Assembly: GCA_004352715.1 (NCBI GenBank)
Contig: SCFE01000025.1
Location: 1,469,554 to 1,533,553, forward strand
Source of the DNA: Hofstenia miamia
Lineage: Eukaryota; Xenacoelomorpha; Acoela
Direction: 5' to 3'
Length of the DNA stretch: 64,000 nucleotides
The notes beneath the pieces were generated by a model. The model was given only the letters and a program-made list of their open reading frames with translations, had not been told where the DNA came from and made no database searches. Shown here piece after piece: positions 1 to 11,723 of the stretch (position 1 is its first letter; each line of letters opens with the position of its first letter). The translations under genes were made by a program, and so were the position numbers.

Positions 1-1850
1 ACACTTAATATTTAGGTGAAAAATTTCTGCCTTTGTGGAATGGTAAATACGACTGTAAATTGCACCGTTAATTTCTGTTCGGTAAACAAAACGTTTGCTT
101 TCCACCACTCTTATCAATTTTTATAAACTTGCTTGGAATAATAATTCGGTGGGACCGAGAGCGTAGTAGCAATTCACTTTTGCAGATAAAATCTAGACTA
201 TTAAACACGGTAATTAACATATTGTATTTGTTGAATTTTAATTTCTGCGGATAAGCGCTATTTGAATCAACAGTGGACAAAGTAGGACTTTAATTCATGT
301 CATTTACACATTTAAGCAGCTTTTAAAGCTCTGTTGAGCGCGGAATATAAAGCAGCTCATGAATTTCGACTCCTGACGCATCAACATATCAAACAATAAA
401 AAACGATGTATTTAAGATAAGCATGATATATAATAATCTTGGATGAATACATTGTTTTGCATAAAAAATTCTCACTTCAATAATAGAATAATAACCTGCA
501 TCTAAGGCCAATGAAACTGGTTACCTTGTATAAAAATTATAAACGGTACTAAAAATTGCAAACCTAGGATAGCAAAAACGTAATGCTATATGATGAATCA
601 ACTATAATATAAGTCCATTGCGAATCAAACAATCAAGCATCTATGCGTCTGTGGTCAGCTAATTGGTGGCCAGAATTTTGGAATATTGGAGATGCGTTGT
701 TCTTAACCTTAAACAGCCTGCTGATTTTTGAAAAAAATTTTCATGATCCTATAAAAAGATTTTAAACGTTTATAGCTCAAAAACTATTAATGGTGTGCTC
801 CATCTGAAAGCACCAGATGATAGAGGCTCCGCGACCTCTGACTTTGCGCACGGAAATATCTTTGCACATATTAAGAAACAGTCAAAGTTCTTTGTTACCT
901 CCAGGGGTTCAAGACCTTCTAAATACATTAACACTAAGTATGGAGAGAATTTAAATTTTTTTCAAAAATCCGAAAATTTCTAAGAAAACCTGTTAATCTA
1001 TTCAACAATCTCTGCCACAGCAATAAGCTTTACCGAAATGTTCAACATTGCATTAATGTATGTTCTCCAAGAGACCTAGACATGCCCCAAGATTTTCAAA
1101 CTTGGAAATAGGCTTGGAGAAAATGCTTTATAAATTTGAAAAAACGTTTTGTCCTTTAAAACGGACGCTATTTTAGTCAGATCTCGTTTACATATTTATA
1201 TTGTTGAAGATAAGATGCATAACATGCATTTTCTACATTGGACTGCAAAAAGACGAATCTCGAGATACGCCGTTTGCCTACTGAGGATAGTTATGTTCAT
1301 TCAAGAAATCAGAGGTTTTGAAGGAAGTCGTTAATCTCTAATATTTCTAGCTGGGCTTGATGTCTTAACAGTGTTCTGAAAGAAGGAGGCAAAAATTTAA
1401 ATTGGCACTCAGTTTTATATAATTTTGCCAAAAGCATAATAACAATTTATTACATTATGCCAAAAAAATATTGTTTGGCAATTTTTCATTAATACTTACT
1501 TACTAAATTATATCTTTTGTACATCAAATTTCTAATGGGCCCTACCTCAGATATTTTCACCCTTCGTGCTTCCACTAATTCCATATTATTTGCATGCCAC
1601 TGCTCATAAATGAAGACAAATGCAAAATAAGAATTTAAATGCTTGATTAATAGAAATCACATCAAAAGGCCCTGATTTTGATAATTTCTAAATGCCAACA
1701 CTAATGATGCCTTTCGTATTATCATACATAATATACTCAGTTGAATATAATTGTAGTACCCTTGAATAGTGATATATTAATATCATTCGGAATTCTATTA
1801 ATTATTAACTCTTTTAATATTATCATATGTCCAATATAAACTTGATCTGT

Positions 1851-1854
<4 letters not shown>
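1..1854. other. AT-rich non-coding stretch, no gene recognised
   Basis: No frame here gives a recognisable protein; the short open frames (about 60-70 codons) have the composition of random AT-rich DNA. The only structure noted is at about 1090-1130, which on the minus strand resembles segments near 35250, 44915 and 50945 (shared core CCAAGCCTATT followed by TTTGAAAAT-like sequence), so it probably carries a piece of an uncharacterised dispersed repeat. Confidence 0.5.

Positions 1855-1889
<35 letters not shown>
1855..1889. repeat. (AT)n microsatellite
   Basis: Uninterrupted AT dinucleotide run of about 35 bases. It creates meaningless Tyr-Ile repeats in all frames. Confidence 0.95.
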
Positions 1890-1892
<3 letters not shown>

Positions 1893-2973
1893 GGAATTCA
1901 AAATGTTGAAGATCTCATTCAACTTTTATACGAAATGAAGATCCAATGTACCTTGAGCATGAAGTTTCTCAAAAAATCAAATTACTCTAGTTTTAACGAA
2001 TTACAAATAAGAAAATTTGCCATACAAAATTTGTCTAAAGAATATATAGTGAGATTTGTTTCAAATCTCTTGTCAGTACCTTTGACAGAATTTCGAAGAA
2101 TTTAATATTTACTTGTTTATGCAACATTAATGTTCTACATGCATGCGTAACCGTATGTATTGTACATGTCAGCAATCACCATATAGATCTAGATCACAAT
2201 ATTTCATAATATATTTGTTTGTTACCAATATTGCAGAAAATGAATTAATGATTTGTCATGAAAATTTTACTATGGATTTGTTTCAGCACCAACAAGGACC
2301 CTATTAAGTTTTAAACATTTTGGAAAATTATTTTGCATTTTGTAAAAGTACCAATAACCTTCCTATTATTTCCAAGTACTTTTTATTACAATTTGTGGGA
2401 ATTTGATGCGAAAACTTTGATTGCAATATTTACAGAAGAACTGTAATTTAAATAATGTCCTTGTACTATTTATAGCAAAAAATGTAAAGTGCTTTATAAC
2501 AAATTAATCTGTATTTGAGTAAATAATAAGTTTGAATTAACACACAGCTCTTTTCACTTGAACAAAAGAAATCCATTAACGATCAAAATAGCATTTTGTA
2601 TTTATTACATATTATAATATTTTCTTTTGAGAAACCTAAGCACAAATGTCTTTGCAATATATAATGGAGGCAATCAGTATAGCAGAGAATGAACAATAAA
2701 TAAGTGCAAAAAATTGGAAGGAATTTAAAAAAAACAATACACAACAAAATGCAGTAAATGCTATACAAAAGAGAAGTAATTAGTTGAGAAAATTAAATTT
2801 GCAGACTGAAGATTATATTTTTTTATTTTTTTATGTTCATCTAAAGCTCAGTGTTTCCCATTGTAATTCTCAGATTTGAGGCTGAATTTTTTGTCAATTT
2901 CAATTGCTGGAATAGCATGCAGACTTTTCTATAATTAATTTTTTTACTCAGTGATTTTGAAATGTTATATATT
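1890..2973. other. AT-rich stretch, no gene recognised
   Basis: A plus-strand open frame leaves the microsatellite and runs to 2105 with about 70 ordinary-looking residues (ending with the peptide SVPLTEFRRI). It has no recognisable motif and its start lies before the AT repeat, so it is not called as a gene; it could be an exon or chance. Nothing else is seen. Confidence 0.35.
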
Positions 2974-3993
2974 GTATATATATATATATATATNNNNNNN
3001 NNNNNNNNNNNNNNNNNNNNNNNNNNNNNNNNNNNNNNNNNNNNNNNNNNNNNNNNNNNNNNNNNNNNNNNNNNNNNNNNNNNNNNNNNNNNNNNNNNNN
3101 NNNNNNNNNNNNNNNNNNNNNNNNNNNNNNNNNNNNNNNNNNNNNNNNNNNNNNNNNNNNNNNNNNNNNNNNNNNNNNNNNNNNNNNNNNNNNNNNNNNN
3201 NNNNNNNNNNNNNNNNNNNNNNNNNNNNNNNNNNNNNNNNNNNNNNNNNNNNNNNNNNNNNNNNNNNNNNNNNNNNNNNNNNNNNNNNNNNNNNNNNNNN
3301 NNNNNNNNNNNNNNNNNNNNNNNNNNNNNNNNNNNNNNNNNNNNNNNNNNNNNNNNNNNNNNNNNNNNNNNNNNNNNNNNNNNNNNNNNNNNNNNNNNNN
3401 NNNNNNNNNNNNNNNNNNNNNNNNNNNNNNNNNNNNNNNNNNNNNNNNNNNNNNNNNNNNNNNNNNNNNNNNNNNNNNNNNNNNNNNNNNNNNNNNNNNN
3501 NNNNNNNNNNNNNNNNNNNNNNNNNNNNNNNNNNNNNNNNNNNNNNNNNNNNNNNNNNNNNNNNNNNNNNNNNNNNNNNNNNNNNNNNNNNNNNNNNNNN
3601 NNNNNNNNNNNNNNNNNNNNNNNNNNNNNNNNNNNNNNNNNNNNNNNNNNNNNNNNNNNNNNNNNNNNNNNNNNNNNNNNNNNNNNNNNNNNNNNNNNNN
3701 NNNNNNNNNNNNNNNNNNNNNNNNNNNNNNNNNNNNNNNNNNNNNNNNNNNNNNNNNNNNNNNNNNNNNNNNNNNNNNNNNNNNNNNNNNNNNNNNNNNN
3801 NNNNNNNNNNNNNNNNNNNNNNNNNNNNNNNNNNNNNNNNNNNNNNNNNNNNNNNNNNNNNNNNNNNNNNNNNNNNNNNNNNNNNNNNNNNNNNNNNNNN
3901 NNNNNNNNNNNNNNNNNNNNNNNNNNNNNNNNNNNNNNNNNNNNNNNNNNNNNNNNNNNNNNNNNNNNNNNNNNNNNNNNNNNNNNNNNNNNN
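2974..3993. other. Assembly gap (1000 N) entered from a (TA)n tract
   Basis: A TA run at 2974-2993 leads directly into exactly 1000 N (2994-3993), a typical placeholder size. The true length is unknown. Confidence 0.95.
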
Positions 3994-4388
3994 AAGGTAA
4001 TATAGATCAAGCACAACAAATATTTTCTCTTTGCAACTTTTACTAATGTTTCCTATATCAATTGGACAAAATATCACTAATAGCATTGAATTTGTTTATT
4101 AAAAATATTGGATGTTTTACACAAAATTGTATACGAAAATCAAGTGGTAAATATTTTAGGTGAGATTATTAGGGAGTATGCATATATAGGCTAATGCTCT
4201 TCTGTTAGAGTGAAGAAATCCTGGTTAGATTCACTTCGATTATGTACTTTGCTTGACGCCCGCTTTCATAGTAGTAGTATTGTATCTTTAATATACATTG
4301 CCTTAGATTCTACAAATATAAACACTGCTCGAATAGTTGTTATTTTTATTGAGCAAAAAACTCAAACACAAGGTATTATGGTTCATAT
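3994..4388. other. Unassigned AT-rich sequence
   Basis: No coding or repeat signal recognised. The next base begins a block repeated near 55 kb. Confidence 0.4.
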
Positions 4389-4482
4389 GTATGTTGCATA
4401 CCAATGAGCTCCCGCTCCGGCATCCCTTGTTAGACTAGATGGTGACACTTTGGGGGATAAATCATTCAAAAAAGATGGTTTC

Positions 4483-4554
4483 TTTGACAATACATATGTA
4501 AATTAGATGTTAGCATAATTTGACAATACATATGTAAATTAGATGTTAGCATAA
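4483..4554. repeat. Tandem duplication of a 36-bp unit
   Basis: Two perfect head-to-tail copies of a 36-base unit starting TTTGACAATACATATG (4483-4518 and 4519-4554), followed by the first bases of a third. The same doublet is present in the copy near 55.1 kb. Confidence 0.9.
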
Positions 4555-4740
4555 TTTGACAATGCAAGAACTTGAAAATATTTGTAAGCTTTATTGTAAC
4601 TAATTATGCACCAATACGGATTGACAACAAATGTTATTTAACATAGAAAGCTGCTCTATTGAACTTATTTAATTCTATAGAAATTCAATAGCAATCCACA
4701 AAATAATCAAACCATACAGTATATCTTAAGTAAAACTTAC

Positions 4741-4836
4741 TTGCTCATAGCAAAAAAATTGCTGATGGTAATGATTGCTGACCCAAATCCAAAAATACGA
4801 ACAAAGCAGTTAATACCGCCAAGAAACTGTGTTGTG
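4741..4836 (-). CDS. Candidate exon of an unidentified membrane-type protein
   Basis: On the minus strand an open stretch reads as a hydrophobic peptide containing GGINCFVRIFGFGSAIITIS and stops exactly at a textbook splice donor (GTAAGT, plus coordinates 4740-4735). An AG acceptor just before 4836 gives a 96-base exon whose phase matches the donor of the next candidate exon upstream (ending at 5116); an alternative CAG acceptor would start it at 4826. The hydrophobic stretch of about 20 residues would be long enough for one membrane pass. No family is recognised, the polypyrimidine tract is weak, and the call rests only on splice signals and phase. It is present again in the copy at 55303-55398. 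Confidence 0.22.
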
Positions 4837-5115
4837 CTTCTTGTTTTAGTGATTATTCTTCACGTGAGTCTAGAGTTCCAATTTCCGACATTGAACAATA
4901 GTGCAACTGACTGCAGTGAAACAATTAGCCTTTATAATTGCAGAACTAGCAAATCTACGAAAAGAACGCTTATACTTAGAAAAAATTGAATGTAACACCC
5001 ATTCCAACTAGTAACTGAAAGTAAGAAGACCAAAGTAAGACCAAAGTTTACCACCAACAGCATCATTCAAAATAAACAATGGAACCGAATCAAAATTTAA
5101 AGTCATTTAGCTTAC

Positions 5116-5212
5116 CAATATTGGATCAATTTGGTTAACATTTTAAATGCACATTTACCCAAAGCCACAAGAGGCAAATCGAAACAAGAAAAATCGTTTT
5201 TAACCACCCAAC

Positions 5213-5219
<7 letters not shown>
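5116..5219 (-). CDS. Candidate upstream exon paired with the 4741-4836 exon
   Basis: Minus-strand open frame reading VALGKCAFKMLTKLIQY and ending at a GGTAAGC donor (plus 5115-5110), phase 2. Joined across a putative intron of about 279 bases it would stay open into the 4741-4836 candidate. The acceptor side runs into the (TA)n tract and gap, so its start is not visible. No family recognised; inference from splice-site grammar only. Confidence 0.2.
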
Positions 5220-5246
<27 letters not shown>

Positions 5247-5489
5247 NNNNNNNNNNNNNNNNNNNNNNNNNNNNNNNNNNNNNNNNNNNNNNNNNNNNNN
5301 NNNNNNNNNNNNNNNNNNNNNNNNNNNNNNNNNNNNNNNNNNNNNNNNNNNNNNNNNNNNNNNNNNNNNNNNNNNNNNNNNNNNNNNNNNNNNNNNNNNN
5401 NNNNNNNNNNNNNNNNNNNNNNNNNNNNNNNNNNNNNNNNNNNNNNNNNNNNNNNNNNNNNNNNNNNNNNNNNNNNNNNNNNNNNNNNN

Positions 5490-5520
<31 letters not shown>
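5218..5520. other. (TA)n tract broken by an assembly gap of 243 N
   Basis: TA runs on both sides (5218-5246 and 5490-5520) border N from 5247 to 5489, so the gap is probably a long microsatellite that could not be assembled. Confidence 0.95.
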
Positions 5521-5523
<3 letters not shown>

Positions 5524-6822
5524 CATTACATCACTTTGTACGAAAAAACTAGTCTGGTGTAAATTTCTTATTTCTTTCATAATTGGGAAAATATAATGTG
5601 ACTATTTCAACAAGGCATCGTTTTTCTTAACGATTTTCATTTTTTGATGTGTGGTTTATTATCACAAGTAAGGAAACATAGAGACATCAGTGTAATTATT
5701 TGCTAGTTTCCATACATCATTATAGAAAAGTGTAAGCATGCTTAGGAAATGAAAAATAACCACTACCAAAACCACTTCTCAGTATTTCACCCATCACATG
5801 CTAATTGTTAATTATCGTTCCTCTATTTGAAATGGAGAAAAAATATTCGTTAAAATTTAAACTCAATCTAACATGATATATTTCTTTAATTCCTATCGAT
5901 AGATTTAAATGAGCAATTCTTGTTTAAGAATTATTTAGTAAATTCTAACCGCGTAGGAATTTCGAAACGATTGAAAATTAATGGATTATATTAAAATTTA
6001 TATTGCACCTATTTTGTCATAACGCAAATCAAAATTCCACAAATACTATCGGAAAGTTTTTGTAATATTTCCACAGTAGCTGTTCTTGGGTATTGTTTTG
6101 CACAGTCTCTTCAATTACAGCCCTTGAAACGTGTTTGTTTATTATAGAAAGTTTTGTTAATAGTCAGGCAAATGCAACTAAATTTTTTTCATAAATTTTC
6201 TTTTTAACCGCATCTCGGCTGGACTTTTTTCCACTTTTAAGATCGAGGGGTGTTCCAAAAGCACCCCATTATAAAATCAACTCTATTCATCACCAAACTT
6301 GGCAGGAATTAAACTTATAAACTTCCATATATTATTGTGGTAAAGGTTTTTGTCATAGGGTAAGAGTTTTCTTTACATAGAGAAACATCTCTCAACTGCA
6401 GCCGATGCAGCTTGACATTTTCATAAATTTGCATACAATTCCAATTAAATGTCCCCTTTATTCCATTATAGCAGTGAAACCACTATTTTCTAATCGCGAC
6501 TTGATATAGGCCCATTATTTCACAGGCATCATTTCCAATATCAAGAGTTCGGAGTAATAACGACATCTGGTGGAATTTCAACTCGGTCAAACTTTGAATA
6601 ACATTGATATTTTATGATAGCAGCTTTAATTGAAGCAAGATTTTCAACCCTCATATATTTTGCCTCAATACGCATGGCACAGTTCAGCAACAGGTATGCC
6701 CGGCAAAATCCATGAAATGTATATAGTTCCTTTAATATTTTTTCAACTGACAGCATACAACAATTAGCTAGTAATTAAATTTCTCGTTTGTTAAGCCAGT
6801 AAGTGCATTAATTGAAATTGAA

Positions 6823-6825
<3 letters not shown>
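5521..6825. other. Unassigned AT-rich sequence
   Basis: No recognisable protein on either strand. A short inverted pair around 6244-6270 (GGGGTG and CACCCC) could form a small hairpin but has no supporting context. Confidence 0.4.

Positions 6826-6861
<36 letters not shown>
6826..6861. repeat. (TA)n microsatellite
   Basis: About 36 bases of uninterrupted TA. Confidence 0.95.
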
Positions 6862-6864
<3 letters not shown>

Positions 6865-7318
6865 TTCAAATGATTTGAAGCAGTCACAATCCAGCAGTAA
6901 ATTTTAAATGTTTTTCTTAATTTAATGAAACTATGTCAAAATATGACTTTTATGAAATTTCAGCCACAAATATTACTGCATTTTTCAAAAACAAAAATAT
7001 AACTTTTTATTACTTTAAAACCTCATATTTAACTGAACCCCACGTCTGAAAAAACCATCTAATTTTAAGCAGATAAAAATTAGATCAACAGAAAAAATAT
7101 GACTTTTATTACTTTTGGTTGGCCTAATTATTAATGAAGAACAACCTCATTTCTCAATTAATATCTGCCTTTTTTGAATGAAAATGTATAAATATTAAAT
7201 AGATTACGTCCTGACATATCAAGAAAACAACCTGGTTTTGTTTTTGTTGCATGAAATCTTCAATATCATGGAAAATATAGTTTTTTCCTCGAAAAGTCCA
7301 TTTCTAAATCAAGTTTTA

Positions 7319-7434
7319 TCTCAGAATATGTTATCCGAGGTAAAATCCAGTAAACAAGTTAAATTTTACCGGATACCGTTTATCCGGATCCAGTTGTGAT
7401 ATTCCTGATTTTACCGGATTCCGGCACATCCCTA
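7319..7434 (-). mobile_element. Putative terminus of a hAT-type element
   Basis: Read on the minus strand the segment begins TAGGGATGTGCCGGAATCCG, a form typical of hAT termini, followed by repeated CCGGAT/CCGGTA subterminal motifs (at least four in 110 bases) that contrast with the AT-rich surroundings. The opposite terminus was searched for by eye leftwards and not found, so the element may be truncated. Family assignment is inference. Confidence 0.35.
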
Positions 7435-7816
7435 GGGCTATTCCGTAGTCATTTCCATGTAGACCTCAATTAAAGAAAACAAAATAAAAGGCTGAATGAC
7501 CCACAGTGACATCGTCATTTCTACAAACCAATATTAACCCCTTCATTGCATTCTATACAGGTAGTAGGAAATAACATACAGAAGTAAATTTTCACATTGT
7601 CAATACTAAGTGTCAAAGTGACTTTACAAACATGTTAAGCATTGTTTTAATTATATATTTTTACACTTTTTCATCCTTGAATAAGTAAATATTAAGTTTC
7701 AGTATCGAGGCGTGAACATTCGTAATAATTAATCAAACATATTACAAATGGAAGTTTGTTCAATTATCGTTTTAATGACTTCCTTCTTGAAAATGTGAGT
7801 AAATTGTTATCAACGT
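7435..7816. other. Unassigned sequence
   Basis: Nothing recognised between the putative hAT terminus and the retroelement insertion. Confidence 0.4.
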
Positions 7817-7828
7817 TAATGGAGACGT
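7817..7828. repeat. 12-bp target-site duplication, left copy
   Basis: TAATGGAGACGT, repeated perfectly at 8599-8610. The two copies bracket the GC-richer insert. Confidence 0.85.
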
Positions 7829-8598
7829 GGGGGCTCCCAAACGCAGTCCTAACTTTAGAACTGGATGGTACCGACCAGTTCTGGTCCTGAAGCCCTAGGA
7901 ATCGAGTAACAAAGAGCTTTATAGTTTAGACTCCTGCAGGACTGCAACCGGCCCCTCCAACGCCCCCGGATTGGTGGCGGAAGCCTGGTGTCTTCCTTCG
8001 TTGCCTATCAATGCTCGATTGCAAAGGTTGGGGTGACAGGTCTTAATATGCCGTAAGTACCAACCTTTGCTCTTGTACGACTTGTAGCATCCCTTCGCTT
8101 CACACTTCCAGCAATTAGCATCCGCTATAGTCGTGGAGCTCTGCGTATGGTCATTTCTGACATGACGATTTAACGCCTTTTGGGCAGAAAACATACGCGC
8201 ACACTCCGTGCACCTCAGGTGTCTCGTACTGGCTTGTGTGAGCCTCGGTACTGCTGCATAAGCCGCCCCAGCAATTCTATCCCGTAGCACCGCTGAGTCC
8301 CCGTTGATTGACTCTAATAGGCTGCTAACAACCTCTCTCGCGTTTCTTGAATGAGTGCACGATGTGGTCAAAGTGGAAAACAGTTGAGACTCCCCCAGAG
8401 TAACACCCATTAACCACTGCACATCAAGTACAAGCCGTTTCTCCCAACACTGACTCTTGCGTGCACTGACAACGTGGCCATTTCCTTCAGGAACAATTGA
8501 TGCTTTTGTCATACTAAGCTCTAGGAACTCGCCACTATTTATGCTTTCTCTGTGCGCCAGCATCCGGCTTACAAAAAGTAAGCGCTTACGTGCTATTA
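7829..8598 (-). mobile_element. 5'-truncated zinc-finger non-LTR retroelement copy
   Basis: A 770-bp segment, clearly more GC-rich than its surroundings, is bracketed by a perfect 12-bp direct repeat. One minus-strand frame is open from the 5' junction (8598) to a stop at 7919, followed by about 90 bases of 3' untranslated sequence. An open frame running straight through the 5' boundary, a variable-length duplication rather than the fixed 2 or 8 bp of DNA transposons, and no terminal inverted repeats all fit target-primed insertion of a 5'-truncated LINE. No poly(A) or microsatellite tail is seen at the 3' end, which some site-specific or RLE-type LINEs also lack. No reverse-transcriptase domain is present, so the clade is undetermined. 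Confidence 0.65.
7919..8563 (-). CDS. C2H2 zinc-finger protein, probable C-terminal part of a retroelement ORF
   Basis: 214 residues from the first ATG, but the frame continues open upstream to the insertion boundary (about 12 more codons, no stop), so the ATG is probably internal to a longer original protein. Two classical zinc fingers are visible: C118-x2-C121-x12-H134-x4-H139 and C154-x4-C159-x12-H172-x4-H177; the second has a wider first cysteine pair. The tail after the fingers is short and ends about 90 bases before the duplicated target site. Codon use and base composition differ from the flanks. It most likely represents the nucleic-acid-binding C-terminus of a LINE ORF rather than a host transcription factor. 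No disruption is seen, suggesting a recent insertion. Confidence 0.6.
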   Translation of the reverse strand: MLAHRESINSGEFLELSMTKASIVPEGNGHVVSARKSQCWEKRLVLDVQWLMGVTLGESQLFSTLTTSCTHSRNAREVVSSLLESINGDSAVLRDRIAGAAYAAVPRLTQASTRHLRCTECARMFSAQKALNRHVRNDHTQSSTTIADANCWKCEAKGCYKSYKSKGWYLRHIKTCHPNLCNRALIGNEGRHQASATNPGALEGPVAVLQESKL

Positions 8599-8610
8599 TA
8601 ATGGAGACGT
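8599..8610. repeat. 12-bp target-site duplication, right copy
   Basis: Perfect match to 7817-7828. Confidence 0.85.
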
Positions 8611-11516
8611 AATTTTTTTACCACTTTTAGCGGATGCATGTGAAATTCATTAACCATTATCAATCAATATGTAATAATATTTACAAGATCAAATCGGAAT
8701 ATTTCACAGTCATAAATCCGCTTTAGTTATCATAACTCATACACGATGGGATTTGGTTGGAAAACAATAAATAATATAAAATTTTGGGCAACATTCACAC
8801 ATTTCCATAGCTCCAAAATTATAGATATTTGAACATTTTTAGACAAAGGCTATAATTTTCAGTTTGTATGAGCAAAATAAGCTTGTTATAGTGTGAAAAC
8901 AAGCTTTTTTACAGGTTGAGAAATTTTTTCTGTCCCAAGTCTATCCGATTCAACAATCATTTTTATCTTTTCATTTTTGGAGTGGTCTCGAAAACCAATT
9001 TTACGGTCGATGTACAATCATGCACTAGCTCGAGTTAGAGTACGTAATTTGAAACTAAAACCTTAGCATTGTAAAAAAAGTGTCCTAAATACAATTATTA
9101 TTCGAGTGATCTTCATATTTTTTCGCCAAAGATTGAAACACCAGCCTACGTCGAAAAACTAGAGCACAAAACTTAAGTTATATAGTTTTTGTGGTTTAGA
9201 GAAAACCTAGTCTTAGAAAAATTTATAATTGCAATGGAATTCCAGTATCTCGCACTACCTTACATTTGCCATGATCGGCTAGTGAAATTGCTCTGAAAAA
9301 TACACAGAAAATTTTTTACATTGACAAGCTCAAATTCAAGAGTTCAATATTTTTAAATTGAAAAATTTTAAATAAGCACAAGTAATTTTTAAATACAGTT
9401 GCAAAAACCAAGAAGGATTACAAGTCTAGAAAGCTCAGGGTTTTTGGTATATTCACATTGAGCAAAATAATAAGTTTTGAAAATGCTAAAAATCGTATAT
9501 TAACTAAATCTTCTTTGAATAATAAGCATCAAGATAACCATACTTAATAACTAGCAATTACTTAGAGTTTTAAGCAAAAGTGTTGAATATGTATAACAGT
9601 GATGTATAACATATCATTTTATAAACCTTGAAAAACGATGAGTTTGGACAACTCGTTACAGATTGAGCTTTGGCCTTTCTCTAAATTTTGGCAAAGGTGG
9701 TTATTTTTCACAAAAAATTACCACAAAATATATCGGAGTAAATACATTGTTTTGCGGTGTAACAAAGGCGGATAAAGAAGCAGGCCTAGAAAACTTTTCT
9801 GTATCCGCTCCTGCAGTGTAAGTAACATAAATCTAAGATGAATACACACCAAACTCGCAAACTAAGCATCACATGCAAGTTGTAAATTGAATTTCTAACA
9901 AATATAGATTTAAAACGATGACGGAATACTCCGTCAGGTCTCCTTATTTGATGTTATTTGGTTAACGATAACGCACTTTGCAAAAAAAACTATTTTAAAA
10001 AATTTAGGTTTTGGTGGACAGGGTGGCATTTTAAGATTCTGTTTGCTCAAGTTGATCGCTAACTATAAGCCGGTGGCTAAATTTCTTGAAAACACTAGTA
10101 TAATTAAGCATGTTATTTTCTGTATCACTTCTACCACAAACATAACCGAATTGTTATTGCACACCACACACAACTCTAGTGGAATGATAAAGCACCTCGA
10201 TTTAAGACATTTATAGATTTCTTTTACAACTATCAAAAAATCATTTCAATTATTATATTTTGCTTAAATTTATATAATGGCAATTAATATGCATCACATC
10301 CTTTCTATTTTCTTTCTCATGATTTTAAAGATAGAAACATATAAAAATACCGATAGCATTGAATGATGTAAAATTTGCTAAAATCACATTACATCAATAG
10401 TGTTGACGTGAACTTCATCAATATAATAGGATTATGAGTTTAGCAAATTTTCAATGTCTACATTTCTGAAGCTTCTGAATGCATTCATAAAAAAATTGTG
10501 AATATACAATGAATTTGATTATTTTCATTATTAGCTGAAAAACAAATTACAACTGTTTGTATAGTGCCACAACTTTAGAGTCTTGTGGGAGCCCAATGCA
10601 TTAATCCCGCTCCTGAACTCTCCCATTCCCGATAGAATTTTTCCTCTCATTCTCCCTCGACTCCCTTTAGAATAGCGCATGCTCACGCAAGCCTCCCATT
10701 ATAACTTCCATAAAAATTAAACATATGAATTGCGTGCATTTTTTGAGCTATACTATATTGTATAACACGGACTAAGAAAACATAAAAGATATTATTTAAT
10801 GTAAAATTCGTTCAAATGGTAAGATCTCAAGAGTGAATTTCGATCAGTAATTGTAGAAATGTCAAGGTTAGCAACACCCAGCCAAAGCAAACATTAAATG
10901 ACCAAATTAAAAAACTGAAAATAAAGTTACTAATGATGTACAGAGTAAGATCAGAGGCTGTACTAAGCAGTTTGAAGAATTATATGTTTTTACATTGCGT
11001 TGACTTTAATAAAATTAACATTTAGAACTAGGCAATCACATTATTCTTTTATAGTAGTGGTACCTCTTCAGTCAAGAGACTATATTTAATATGTTCCAAC
11101 TCTAAGAATTGCATCAAATTTTCTTATATATCTTTGATGAGTTTCGAAATTTTTAAAAACTATTTTATATAATTAATAGAATTAAGGAAAACTTGAAACT
11201 TGAAAAATATGTTCTTTCAATTCGTCGTAATTGAAAAGCCCTGAAGTGATAAATTTATCAGGAAAAATGTCATTGAGACAATGAGCGGATTTAATTGCCT
11301 CTATAAATGTGCATTGCTCCAATTAAAGTACTTTTACTATTAAAAAAGAATTTTCTATTTTACCAGATATTTTACCTAGTTTATTTTGTTTAATGCAAAG
11401 TTTGTACTGCTGCTAATTTAACGGCAAATTTCTTGAATTTGTATTCAACTTACCGCAAAATCCACTTAAGTTAAAAAATTAATAGAAAATTAATTAACTG
11501 CAAATACTATAATTCG
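8611..11516. other. Long AT-rich non-coding stretch
   Basis: About 2.9 kb with stops in all frames and no recognised motif. Two more GC-rich patches (9765-9825, with GGCGGATAAAG and an inverted TATCCGC-like partner; and 10584-10700, pyrimidine-rich) may be ends of old MITEs, but boundaries and duplications could not be established. Confidence 0.4.
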
Positions 11517-11723
11517 TATATATATATATATATATANNNNNNNNNNNNNNNNNNNNNNNNNNNNNNNNNNNNNNNNNNNNNNNNNNNNNNNNNNNNNNNN
11601 NNNNNNNNNNNNNNNNNNNNNNNNNNNNNNNNNNNNNNNNNNNNNNNNNNNNNNNNNNNNNNNNNNNNNNNNNNNNNNNNNNNNNNNNNNNNNNNNNNNN
11701 NNTATATATATATATATATATAT
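11517..11723. other. (TA)n tract broken by a gap of 166 N
   Basis: TA runs flank N from 11537 to 11702, as at the gap near 5.3 kb. Confidence 0.95.

Larger units (their letters stand above)
4389..5246. repeat. Large duplicated block, copy 1 (copy 2 at 54951-55797)
   Basis: Read side by side, about 850 bases here and at 54951-55797 appear identical, with a constant offset of 50562 until both enter a (TA)n run followed by a gap. The left boundary is abrupt: in copy 2 the sequence to the left belongs instead to a block shared with 42904-43395. Identity without drift suggests either a very recent duplication or, more likely, the same genomic segment placed twice by the assembler. Confidence 0.9.

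Noticed and set aside
795-983. 62-codon plus-strand ORF
   Set aside because: No motif, no splice or transcript-like context; length expected by chance.
1737-1922. Small frames full of YIYIYI
   Set aside because: Produced by TA microsatellites in every frame; no protein meaning.
2841-4086. Long open frames of about 350-390 codons across 2994-3993
   Set aside because: They consist of N gap plus (TA)n translated as Tyr-Ile; the same applies to frames across the gaps at 5247, 11537, 30645, 46718 and 55798.
4483-4554. CRISPR-like or iteron-like array
   Set aside because: Only two adjacent units without spacers, in animal-type DNA; a simple tandem duplication.
4741-4989. 82-codon plus-strand ORF, also at 55303-55551
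   Set aside because: No motif; the minus strand with its splice donors is a better reading. Its presence twice reflects the block duplication, not conservation.
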